Source of the DNA: Microtetraspora niveoalba
GTDB taxonomy: Bacteria > Actinomycetota > Actinomycetes > Streptosporangiales > Streptosporangiaceae
Length of the DNA: 64,000 nucleotides
Assembly (NCBI RefSeq): GCF_001570405.1
Contig: NZ_BBYM01000002.1
Span: 31,402-95,401, forward strand
Direction of reading: 5' to 3'
The stretch's first letter is position 1, and the number at the start of each line of letters is the position of its first letter. The translations under genes were made by a program, and so were the position numbers. This document shows, one piece after another, positions 23,210 through 30,640 of the stretch. The notes under the pieces were generated by a model. The model saw nothing but the letters and a program-made list of their open reading frames with translations. It searched no databases and was not told the DNA's origin.

Positions 23210-24184
23210 GTGACCGACGGGTCTCACACCGAGGACGAGCACGCCGCCCAGACCCTCTACGCGCGGATGCACGAGCGGGGCGAGTCGCTCGCGGACGCCG
23301 CGGAGGACCTCGGGTTGGCGGCCGAGGAGATCACTCGTATCAGGGACAAGCTGGTGCGTCTGGGCCTGCTGGACACCGAGACGGAGACCACCGTCGACGC
23401 GGCCGCGGCGTTGGCCCGCCGCCTGCAGAACAACCATCGTGTACTGGACCGGCTGGTCGAGCAGCATGTGATGGTCGCGACTCTGGCGCGGGACTACCTC
23501 GGGTTCACGCGCCACGCGAACGACGACCTCCGGGTCGAGTTCTACGAGCGCGAGCGGGTGGCGGCGCTCTACAACCGGATCGACGAGCTGGCGGACCTGG
23601 CCCGGTCGGAGGTCATGGCGATGCATCCGGCGGCGAACTGGACGCGGGAGACGCTGGACGCCGGCGACGCCAGGACCAAACACCGCATCGGCCAAGGCAT
23701 GCGGGTGCGCAGTCTGTACGCCCAAGTGATGCTGTCCAACCCGCTGGTCCGCGACCGGCTGCGGGCGCGCAGGGACGGGGGCATGGAGGTCCGGGTCGCG
23801 CCGATGATCCCGACGCGGATGCTCATCTACGACCGGCAGGTCGCGATCGTCCAGGCCGACCCGGAGGATCTGGGCGGCGGCGCGGTGCTGATCCGCGGAA
23901 GTGACGTGGTCAGGTCCCTCGCGGCGCTTTACGAGTTCTGCTGGATGAACGCGTCCGAGCTGGTCGACGTCCCGCGATCGGCGGACGGCGCGTCTCTCAC
24001 CGTGCAGCAGCGGGCCGTGCTGCGCCTGCTTGCCGCCGGCGCCAAGGACGACGCCATCGCTCGCAGCCTGGGCGTCTCGACGCGTACGGTGACCCGTCTC
24101 GTGGGCGAGCTCACGGCGATGCTCGGAGCGGGCAGCCGCTTCCAGGCCGGGGTACGCGCCACGCGGCTGGGCTGGCTCGACTGA
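23210..24184 (+). CDS. LuxR-type helix-turn-helix regulator with TrmB-like N-terminus
   Basis: 324 residues from the GTG at 23210. The N-terminus is helical with a winged-helix look (ESLADAAEDLGLAAEEITRI). The centre (about 100-240) resembles the phospholipase-D-like ligand domain of TrmB-type regulators. The C-terminus is a LuxR helix-turn-helix (LTVQQRAVLRLLAAGAKDDA, then ARSLGVSTRTVTRLV). Earlier starts (TTG 23141, GTG 23144) stay in frame but would overlap a convincing minus-strand frame. Such regulators often sit beside natural-product or secondary genes; the target here is not clear. Confidence 0.85.
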   Translation: MTDGSHTEDEHAAQTLYARMHERGESLADAAEDLGLAAEEITRIRDKLVRLGLLDTETETTVDAAAALARRLQNNHRVLDRLVEQHVMVATLARDYLGFTRHANDDLRVEFYERERVAALYNRIDELADLARSEVMAMHPAANWTRETLDAGDARTKHRIGQGMRVRSLYAQVMLSNPLVRDRLRARRDGGMEVRVAPMIPTRMLIYDRQVAIVQADPEDLGGGAVLIRGSDVVRSLAALYEFCWMNASELVDVPRSADGASLTVQQRAVLRLLAAGAKDDAIARSLGVSTRTVTRLVGELTAMLGAGSRFQAGVRATRLGWLD

Positions 24185-24350
24185 CCACGTGCCGGACGTG
24201 CGCCGACGTGACGCACGGCATGGCCGGGTGGCCTCCGGCGCGGCGGACGCCGAACCGGGCGGGGGTGACCCGCGCGGTCCGTGTCACCGATCGTTCATTC
24301 GCCTCCGGACCGCCTCCCGCTTCCGTGCGGAAGGCCGGACGACGAGGCCG

Positions 24351-24788
24351 CTAGAGGTTCTCCGGCATGTCGGTCATCGCGTTGAGAAGGGGCACGAGCT
24401 GCTCCTCCTCGTAGTCGAGGTGTGCCTCAAGCTCGCCGGCGAGCCGGTCCAGCTCGGCCCCGATCTCCGTTCGCCCGCCCGCTCCGGCGAGGGCCCGGAT
24501 CCGGGCCAGTAGCCGGCCCACCACCCGGTGCTCCTCCCTCAACCGGTCGAGGACGGCGGTCAGCTCGGGATGCAGGCCGTCTAGATGCGGGAAGAGCACG
24601 TCGTCCTCACCGGTGTGGTGGGCGTGCAGGGCCTCGCAGAACGTCAGGCAGTGCTCCCGCAGGTCGGGAGCGCGCATCGACCCGCCGCGCAGCTCAGCGA
24701 GGTCGCGCCGGAACGCGGCGTGCAGCTTCACGAGCTCGTCGCCCCAGGCGACGGTGCGCTCATCGGGCGTGTTCCCGCCGCCGGTCAC
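24351..24788 (-). CDS. Hemerythrin HHE-domain protein
   Basis: 145 residues. The helical bundle carries the di-iron ligand pattern: His in LVKLHAAFRRDL, HAHHTGEDDVLFPHL, EEHRVVGR and HLDYEEEQLVP. Such proteins bind O2, NO or iron, or act in redox stress. It begins at a GTG overlapping the stop of the MFS gene (GTGA), so it is the second gene of a TetR-controlled two-gene operon. A link between the exported compound and oxidative or nitrosative stress is plausible but inferred. Confidence 0.9.
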   Translation of the reverse strand: MTGGGNTPDERTVAWGDELVKLHAAFRRDLAELRGGSMRAPDLREHCLTFCEALHAHHTGEDDVLFPHLDGLHPELTAVLDRLREEHRVVGRLLARIRALAGAGGRTEIGAELDRLAGELEAHLDYEEEQLVPLLNAMTDMPENL

Positions 24789-26134
24789 GCCGTCTCCCCT
24801 TGTACGAAGACCGGCGTGCGGCCGAGCGCGCCGTGCGCGAAGGCGAAGACCGCCGAGACCAGGGCCGCGATCGCCGAGGCGGCGAAACTCCATCCCGCCC
24901 CCGCGTTCGCCAGCACCACCGCCGTCACCGCGCCCGACACACTGCTTCCGGCGACCCTGACCAGCGCGTTCACGCCTCCCGCCGCCGCCGTCTTGGCCGG
25001 CTCGACGTGCTCGACCGCCATCGTGCCGAGTGCCGCGTACCCGAGGCCGACGCCCAGGCCCAGGACGGTCGCCGCACCGTACAGATCGGCCGCCGACCCG
25101 TGCGAGACGGCCAGCCAGAGCGTCGCGACGGCCACCGCCGACGATCCGACGCCGACAAGCGACGACGCGGTGAACCGGCGCATCAGCCGGCCCGCGAGCA
25201 GCGAGACCGCGAGCATCAGCAGCGCTGTCGGCGACAGGTACAGGCCGACCTGGAGCACCGAGGCGCCGAGCGCGGCCTGGGCCACGGACGACAGCGTGGT
25301 GATGGCGCCGAACAGGGCGAACCCCAGCAGCAGCGAGGCCACGGTCGCTCCGACGGTCCCCCGGTGCAGCAGCATCGGGATCTCGATGAGCGGCGACGCG
25401 GCGCGCCGGGCCGACACCACCCAGGCCGCGAACAGCACGGCGCCCGCCGCCAGCAGCCCCACGGTGGGCGCCGACGTCCAGCCCCAGGCCGTTCCCTTGC
25501 TGATGGCCAGGAGCAGGCAGATCAGCCAGGCGGACACCAGAGCCGCGCCCGCGAAGTCGGGGCGCCCGCCGGTCCGCGGGCGGACGGGCTCGCGGACGAA
25601 CAGGGCGACGAGGGCCAGCCCCAGGACCGCGAGCCCCGCCAGGATCCAGAACAACGCCTGGTAGCCGCCTCCGGCCAGCCCCGCGAGGATCATGCCGCCC
25701 CCGCTGCCGACGCCCATCATGGCGCTCAGTAGTCCGATCGCCGTGGGCAGCCGGTCACGGGGCACCTCCTGCCGGGCGATGCCCATGGCCAGGGGGAGCA
25801 GGGGCGCGGCCATTCCCTGGAGCACCCGGCCGGCGATGACTCCGGCGAGCGTGGTCGCCAGCGCGGCGGCGATCGACCCCGCGACCAGGAGACCGAGGGA
25901 GGCCATGGCCATGGGCCGCCTCCCGTACAGGTCGCCGAGGCGCGACAGGAGGGGGATGGAGATCGCTCCGGAGAGCAATGAGGCGGTCAGGGCCCAGGAG
26001 GTGGAGGTCAGCGGCGCGTGGAGCTCACGTTGCAGCGTGGGGAGCATCGGCACCACCGCCGTCATCTGCAGGGTGCCGACGGCCACGCCGAACGCGAGCA
26101 CGCACACGGCTGTCCAGGGAGACTTTTTATACAT
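24785..26134 (-). CDS. MFS drug-type efflux transporter
   Basis: 449 residues of the major facilitator family with 12-14 predicted helices. The first helix is WTAVCVLAFGVAVGTLQ and the conserved loop motif is SRLGDLYGRRP. The start is the ATG inside a palindromic operator; no ribosome-binding site precedes it, so the mRNA may be leaderless. Longer upstream frames overlap the divergent TetR gene and are not membrane-like. It is the first gene of an operon with the hemerythrin gene and should expel a toxic small molecule by proton antiport. Confidence 0.9.
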   Translation of the reverse strand: MYKKSPWTAVCVLAFGVAVGTLQMTAVVPMLPTLQRELHAPLTSTSWALTASLLSGAISIPLLSRLGDLYGRRPMAMASLGLLVAGSIAAALATTLAGVIAGRVLQGMAAPLLPLAMGIARQEVPRDRLPTAIGLLSAMMGVGSGGGMILAGLAGGGYQALFWILAGLAVLGLALVALFVREPVRPRTGGRPDFAGAALVSAWLICLLLAISKGTAWGWTSAPTVGLLAAGAVLFAAWVVSARRAASPLIEIPMLLHRGTVGATVASLLLGFALFGAITTLSSVAQAALGASVLQVGLYLSPTALLMLAVSLLAGRLMRRFTASSLVGVGSSAVAVATLWLAVSHGSAADLYGAATVLGLGVGLGYAALGTMAVEHVEPAKTAAAGGVNALVRVAGSSVSGAVTAVVLANAGAGWSFAASAIAALVSAVFAFAHGALGRTPVFVQGETA

Positions 26135-26144
26135 GTATAGAAAG
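26123..26144. promoter_or_regulatory. TetR operator spanning the MFS start codon
   Basis: A 22-base palindrome with one mismatched pair, core TATACATGTATA at 26128-26139 and outer arms CTTT / AAAG. It contains the ATG of the MFS gene and lies 13 bases before the TetR start, so repressor binding would block both. Confidence 0.7.
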
Positions 26145-26156
26145 TAGCATGGCAGG

Positions 26157-26813
26157 ATGCCGACGCGTACGGGACGACCCCCGAGAATCTCGAAGACGGA
26201 CATCCTCGCCGCGGCGCACCGCGTCATCGGGTCGGAGGGCACGCAAGCCCTGACCATGCGCAGGCTCGCCCGCGAGGTGGGCACGACGCCGATGGCCCTC
26301 TACCACCACGTGCGCGACAAGGACGAGCTGCTCCTCATGCTCCTCGACGACTACGCGGCCGGCGTGCCGCGCCCGGAGCCGCCTGCCGGGGCGGCCCCGG
26401 GCGAGCGCGTCGTGGCCGCCGCCGTCGCCATGCGCGGGGCGCTCATGGGGGTGCCCTGGATCATCGAGGTGCTCAGGGCCGACGACCTGATGTCGGTCCG
26501 CGCCCTGTGGTACCCGGAGGAGATCATCGACGCGTCCGTCCTCGCCGGCCTCACTCCGGAGGAGGCCGTGGACGTGTACCGGATCATCTGGCACTACACG
26601 GCGGGCGAGATCACCGCGCGGGCGGCCGCCGCGCGCCGGCGCGAGGACGACCGGCCGACGCATCGGAGCGAGGTCTTCGAAAACCTCGACGCCGCCCGGC
26701 TCCCGCGCCTGGCCGCGCTCGGCGCACAGTGGGAGGAGCTGACGGCCCGCGACACCTACGACAAGGGGATACGGGCGCTGGTGCGCGGCCTGCTCCCCCC
26801 TCCCGCCGCCTGA
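26157..26813 (+). CDS. TetR-family repressor of the MFS/hemerythrin operon
   Basis: 218 residues. N-terminal helix-turn-helix (about 12-58, TMRRLAREVGTTPMALYHHV), and a C-terminal region of the TetR_C class (WYPEEIIDASVLAGLTPEEA, RIIWHYTAGEI) as in TetR itself and tetracycline-type sensors. It is divergent from the MFS gene and shares the palindromic operator, so it most likely represses both until an exported ligand binds. Confidence 0.92.
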   Translation: MPTRTGRPPRISKTDILAAAHRVIGSEGTQALTMRRLAREVGTTPMALYHHVRDKDELLLMLLDDYAAGVPRPEPPAGAAPGERVVAAAVAMRGALMGVPWIIEVLRADDLMSVRALWYPEEIIDASVLAGLTPEEAVDVYRIIWHYTAGEITARAAAARRREDDRPTHRSEVFENLDAARLPRLAALGAQWEELTARDTYDKGIRALVRGLLPPPAA

Positions 26814-26829
26814 CGGGAGCCATCGGGTC

Positions 26830-27335
26830 CGCCGTTCGGGTCCGATAGCCGCGTGGTGGGCGATCGGTAATTCCGCGCCGTATTGGGTCACTCTCACGGC
26901 TCGCGTTGACCAGCATCTGGAGGTCGGCGATCTCGGCTCCGCCTGGCTACGTTTGATGGCTTGATCGAGGATGCGGCCGATGATGGACCCCTTGGAGTCG
27001 CGGCCCTCCTCCCCTGCGCGCAGGTCGGCGCTGACGAACACGTAGTCGAAGAGCCCCGTCATCTTCGCTTGACCGGCGAACCCGAAGAAGTGAGTATCCG
27101 CGGCGAGTTCCACCCCTTCGAGATCGTCCGGGTGCGCCCGTTCCCAGGCAGTCAGCGCGTCGTCCACTGCTTTCGCGCTTCCAGCGGGCGGCAGACCGAG
27201 TTCGGGGCGGGCACTCCGTAGGTCCTGGTAACGCTTACGACAGTCGGTCGCGCTGGCGGCTTGCCGAATCGCCTTGAACGGTGGATATGTGAGAGCGTGG
27301 CCTGACAGCTTGTCGGCGCCATCCTTCCACCGGCG
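26830..27335 (-). pseudogene. Remnant of an OLD/AAA-type ATPase-nuclease
   Basis: A minus-strand frame from about 27335 down to 26937 reads as part of a protein: RRWKDGADKLSGHALTYPPF, ALTAWERAHPDDLE, HFFGFAGQAKMTGLFDYVF, GSIIGRILDQAIKRSQAE. It then continues after a frameshift near 26937 as EIADLQMLVNASRESDPI. The pattern resembles the segment of OLD-family ATP-dependent nucleases between the Walker motifs. Neither end nor any Walker motif is present, so the gene is dead. Base composition is slightly less GC-rich than its neighbours, hinting at acquired DNA. The family call rests on pattern memory. Confidence 0.45.
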
Positions 27336-27475
27336 CCAGAGCCTGCACGTCGACCGGATCCCCGCCGACGCTCGCGGGATCGGGGCCCCTCGCGATCGAC
27401 GCGTACTTGAACTCCTCCTGAGAACCTCTCCGGGAACCCGGGCGGACGGTGTCGAACTGACCTACCATCACGCGC

Positions 27476-28321
27476 ATGACCGAGGTGGATTGGGCGTTAT
27501 CGGTGATATTCGCCATCCCGCTGGGGTTCCTGTGCGGCTCGGTGGCATGGGCGGCGAATTCAGCCCCTCGCGACCGCCGGTCGCCGGTCTCCCTCCGTCA
27601 TCTGGCTCTGGGAGCGGGACTCTGCGCCGCCGGAACGGCGGTGATGGCGCTCACCGCGCTCGCCACCCGTGAGGACGTCCACTATGACGACTTCGGCTCG
27701 GCCATGACCTCCCTGGCGGGCGTGCTGGGCGGCCTGACGCTGCTTCTCGGACTGGGCCCGTTCGTCCCATGGCTGTTGCGGGCGGCCGAGCGGCACGCCG
27801 GACGGCTGCCGCGACCGCTCTCCGATCGGCTCGGTGACGACGCGGCCGTCTACGCCGAACGGGGTTTCCAGGCCCGGACCGGATGGATCCCGTTCGCCGC
27901 GGCGACGGCCGCGCTCGCCCTCGGCGGCGCGCTGGTCGCCGCCTGGCCGGCCCCGCCCGGTTCGCGGTCACGCCGCGTGTTGCTGAGGGCCGGCGCCGGC
28001 TCGCCGGTCCGCGCTCTCATCGCGTCCCGCGCGGCCTTCCGCGCCGCCTGCGGCACGGTGCTGGGCGTGGCCGCCGGATGTCTGATCGGCCTGTTGCTCG
28101 TCTGGCCCATGACCGCCTCGATCGACTGGGACCCCGTCCCCCGCCCGGACTTCGGCGTCCCGTGGCCGTCGATCGCCGCCCTCGCCGCCGGATCGCCCCT
28201 GCTCACCGCGCTGATCGCGGCTTTCGCCCCGCCCGGGCGCGGGTTCCCCGGCAGGCGGGGCGCCCCCGGTCCGCCCGCCGGCGAGGAGCCGGGGCCCGGC
28301 GACCGTGCCGCGGCCGCCTAG
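27476..28321 (+). CDS. Membrane protein, six predicted helices, FtsX-like tail
   Basis: 281 residues with hydrophobic segments at about 5-27, 42-63, 77-99, 137-156, 190-212 and 228-250, and a Pro/Gly-rich C-terminus. The stretch around 175-250 (ALIASRAAFRAACGTVLGVA, LLLVWPMTASIDWDPVP) resembles the last part of FtsX/MacB-type permeases. The protein is too short for a full permease and has no adjacent ATPase. It may be a degenerate permease or an unrelated membrane protein. It stands alone before the sigma-factor module. Confidence 0.6.
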   Translation: MTEVDWALSVIFAIPLGFLCGSVAWAANSAPRDRRSPVSLRHLALGAGLCAAGTAVMALTALATREDVHYDDFGSAMTSLAGVLGGLTLLLGLGPFVPWLLRAAERHAGRLPRPLSDRLGDDAAVYAERGFQARTGWIPFAAATAALALGGALVAAWPAPPGSRSRRVLLRAGAGSPVRALIASRAAFRAACGTVLGVAAGCLIGLLLVWPMTASIDWDPVPRPDFGVPWPSIAALAAGSPLLTALIAAFAPPGRGFPGRRGAPGPPAGEEPGPGDRAAAA

Positions 28322-28370
28322 GGTGTCGCCGGCCCTGTCGCCGCGCGGCGAAAAGAAATCTCGGCTCGGT

Positions 28371-28397
28371 TGTCGAGACCGCCCGTACGTCTCCGAC
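28371..28397 (+). promoter_or_regulatory. Predicted ECF42 autoregulated promoter
   Basis: TGTCGA at 28371-28376 and CGAC at 28394-28397 are separated by 17 bases, about 50 bases before the first gene of the ECF42 module. This matches the TGTCGA / CGA(T/C) promoter motif known for ECF42 sigma factors (from memory of the family). Confidence 0.65.
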
Positions 28398-28446
28398 AGA
28401 GGAGGTGAAAGCACGGCGACGGTCTTCACATCAGAGGGAGAACACC

Positions 28447-28863
28447 ATGAGCACGACGACGAACACCCTGCGCACGCTCGAGCCGCTCATCGGCACCTGG
28501 GCCATCGACGGACCCGGTCTCTCGGGGACGGTCCGCTACGCGTGGACGGACGGCGGCGGCTTCCTGGTGCAGCACGTCGAGCTCGTCCACGACGGCGAGG
28601 CCACCCGCGGCGTCGAGTACATCGGCTTCCATGCCGAGAGCGGGCGGCTGCGCTCGCACTACTTCGGCGACAACGGCGAGCTCCTGGAGTACGTTTACGA
28701 GCTGGCCGGCGACACCCTGACGATCTGGTACGGCGACGTCGACTCCCCGGCCAGGTTCGTCGGCAGGTTCGACGCCGACGGCGTGCGCAACACCGGCGCC
28801 TGGCAGTGGCCGGGCGGAGGCTACGAGTCGAACATGACGCGAGTGGAGGAGCCGGCCCGATGA
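28447..28863 (+). CDS. Lipocalin-like small protein of the ECF42 module
   Basis: 138 residues after GAGGGAG at six bases. The alternating pattern (LIGTWAIDGPGLSGTVRYAW, GRLRSHYFGDNGELLEYVYE, LTIWYGD) suggests a small beta-barrel of the DUF1579/lipocalin-like kind that binds a hydrophobic ligand. No catalytic residues are obvious. It is the first gene after the predicted ECF42 promoter, and its stop overlaps the next start (ATGA), so it is co-translated with the YCII protein and the sigma factor. Role unknown; possibly a target or sensor of the module. Confidence 0.75.
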   Translation: MSTTTNTLRTLEPLIGTWAIDGPGLSGTVRYAWTDGGGFLVQHVELVHDGEATRGVEYIGFHAESGRLRSHYFGDNGELLEYVYELAGDTLTIWYGDVDSPARFVGRFDADGVRNTGAWQWPGGGYESNMTRVEEPAR

Positions 28864-29249
28864 AGTACATGATCATGACTTTCGGCGACGCGTCCGCGTG
28901 GGACACGCTGGGCCTCGGCGCCGAGGAGGCGACCTGGTCCCAGGAGGAGGTCGCCGAGCACTTCCGCGCCATGTCGGCGTTCTACGCCGACCTCGCGGCC
29001 TCCGGCGAGATGGTCACCGGCTTCGGGCTGGCGGACCCCTCGCACACCATGACGGTGGAGATCCGGGACGGGCGGCCCGTCGCCTCGGACGGACCGCATG
29101 CCGAGGCCAAGGAGGTGCTCGCCGGGTTCGGGATCATCGACGTGGCCTCGCACGACCGCGCGGTCGAGCTGGCCGCGCGATTCGCCGCGATCGTGCGGAG
29201 CCGGGTGGAGCTGCGGCCGGTCATGGACGACGCCGGCCGGGAGATGTGA
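28860..29249 (+). CDS. YCII-related (DGPF) protein
   Basis: 129 residues of the YCII/DGPF family: MKYMIMTFGD start, conserved SDGPHAEAKEVLAGFGIID near residue 80-98. DGPF proteins are the standard genomic partners of ECF42 sigma factors and are thought to be dimeric ferredoxin-like barrels with an unknown reaction. It overlaps both neighbours by four bases (ATGA before, GTGA after), a tight operon. Confidence 0.92.
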   Translation: MKYMIMTFGDASAWDTLGLGAEEATWSQEEVAEHFRAMSAFYADLAASGEMVTGFGLADPSHTMTVEIRDGRPVASDGPHAEAKEVLAGFGIIDVASHDRAVELAARFAAIVRSRVELRPVMDDAGREM

Positions 29250-30493
29250 GCGGACTCCGGCGGATGGAGGACCTGCTGCGCGAGCTCGCGCCGCGGGTCC
29301 TCGCCGCGCTCACCCGCCGGTACGGCCACTTCGACCTCGCCGAGGAGGCCGTTCAGGAGGCGCTGCTCGCGGCCGCGACCCAGTGGCCGGGCCAGGGCCT
29401 GCCGGACAACCCGCCGGGCTGGCTGACCACCGTCGCCACCCGACGCATGACCGACCTGCTGCGCAGCGAACAGGCCCGCCGCCGGCGAGAGCAGGAGGAG
29501 GCGTTCCGCGCGCTGCCGTCCGACCTGCTGTCCCCGGCGGCCGACGTGCCGCCGACCGGGGACGCCGACGACACCCTGCTGCTGCTGTTCCTGTGCTGCC
29601 ACCCCGCGCTGAATCCGCCGGCGCAGGTCGCGCTCACCCTTCGGGCCGTCGGCGGCCTGACCACCGCGGAGATCGCCCGCGCGCTCCTGCTGCCCGAGGC
29701 GACGCTCGCGCAGCGGATCAGCCGCGCCAAGAAACGCGTTCTGGAAGCGGGCGGCCGGTTCCGGATGCCCGACGAGCGCGACCTCGCACGCCGCCTCGAC
29801 GTCGTCCTGCACGTGGTGTACCTCATCTTCACCGAGGGCCACACGGCCACGGCGGGTGATTCGCTGCACCGGGGCGAGTTGTGCGCCGAGGCGATCCGCC
29901 TGGCCCGGATGGTGCACCGGTTGCGGCCCGATGTGCCCGAGGTGAGCGGGTTGCTCGCCGAGATGCTGCTCACCGACGCCCGCCGCCCGGCGCGCACCGG
30001 CCCGGACGGCGAACTGGTCCCGCTCGCGGAGCAGGACCGCGGCCGGTGGGACCGGGCGTTGATCGACGAAGGGATCGCGTTGCTGACCGACGCGTTGCCG
30101 CGCAGGCGGCCGGGGCCCTACCAGTTGCAGGCCGCGATCGCCGCCGTGCACGCCGAGGCGGAGCGGTTCGAGGACACCGACTGGGCGCAGATCGTCGCCC
30201 TGTACCAGGTGCTCGACCGGCTCGCCGACAACCCGGTGGTCACGTTGAACCGCGCCGTGGCGGTGGCGATGCTGAGCGGCCCCGCGGCTGGGCTGGCCGT
30301 GCTGGAGACGGTGGCCGGCGACCGGCGGATGGCCGGCCACCACCGGCCGCACGCGGTGCGCGGCCACCTGCTCGAGCAGGCCGGCGAGACGGCGGGCGCG
30401 ATCGCGGAGTACCGCACCGCGGCCCGGCTCACGACCAGTCTCCCCGAGCGCCGCTACCTGCTGACCCGCGCGGCCCGGCTGGACACGTCCTGA
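29246..30493 (+). CDS. ECF42-type RNA polymerase sigma factor with C-terminal TPR extension
   Basis: 415 residues starting at GTG overlapping the YCII stop. Sigma region 2 (about 8-75, RYGHFDLAEEAVQEALLAAA, NPPGWLTTVATRR) and region 4 (about 110-165, LRAVGGLTTAEIARALLLPE) are followed by about 240 residues of helical TPR-like repeats. These contain the conserved FTEGHTATAG, LCAEAIRLARM and LNRAVAVAM. No anti-sigma factor is present; in ECF42 the C-terminal extension takes over control. It probably transcribes its own operon from the TGTCGA promoter. Confidence 0.93.
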   Translation: MSGLRRMEDLLRELAPRVLAALTRRYGHFDLAEEAVQEALLAAATQWPGQGLPDNPPGWLTTVATRRMTDLLRSEQARRRREQEEAFRALPSDLLSPAADVPPTGDADDTLLLLFLCCHPALNPPAQVALTLRAVGGLTTAEIARALLLPEATLAQRISRAKKRVLEAGGRFRMPDERDLARRLDVVLHVVYLIFTEGHTATAGDSLHRGELCAEAIRLARMVHRLRPDVPEVSGLLAEMLLTDARRPARTGPDGELVPLAEQDRGRWDRALIDEGIALLTDALPRRRPGPYQLQAAIAAVHAEAERFEDTDWAQIVALYQVLDRLADNPVVTLNRAVAVAMLSGPAAGLAVLETVAGDRRMAGHHRPHAVRGHLLEQAGETAGAIAEYRTAARLTTSLPERRYLLTRAARLDTS

Positions 30494-30555
30494 CGCGGCT
30501 CCCGATCCCCCTGCCGGAAGCGGCTGGTCATGGCCCGGAGGCGATGTTTATGATT

Positions 30556-30571
30556 CTGACATTAGGATCAG
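30556..30571. promoter_or_regulatory. Regulon site A: CTGACATTAGGATCAG
   Basis: First of five copies of the palindrome CTGA-N3-TA-N3-TCAG. It is centred about 78 bases upstream of the sulfatase start, in the only AT-rich stretch between the sigma factor and sulfatase genes. Confidence 0.75.
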
Positions 30572-30640
30572 TTTTCGCCCACGCCTCCGCGGAGCACGCC
30601 CGCGGGCGGTCGCGTCGGCGTAGACCGGAGGACGGCACGT

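Noticed and set aside
27274-27672. 132-codon plus-strand frame before the six-helix membrane protein
   Set aside because: Overlaps the start of the membrane protein in another frame and has no ribosome-binding site or domain.
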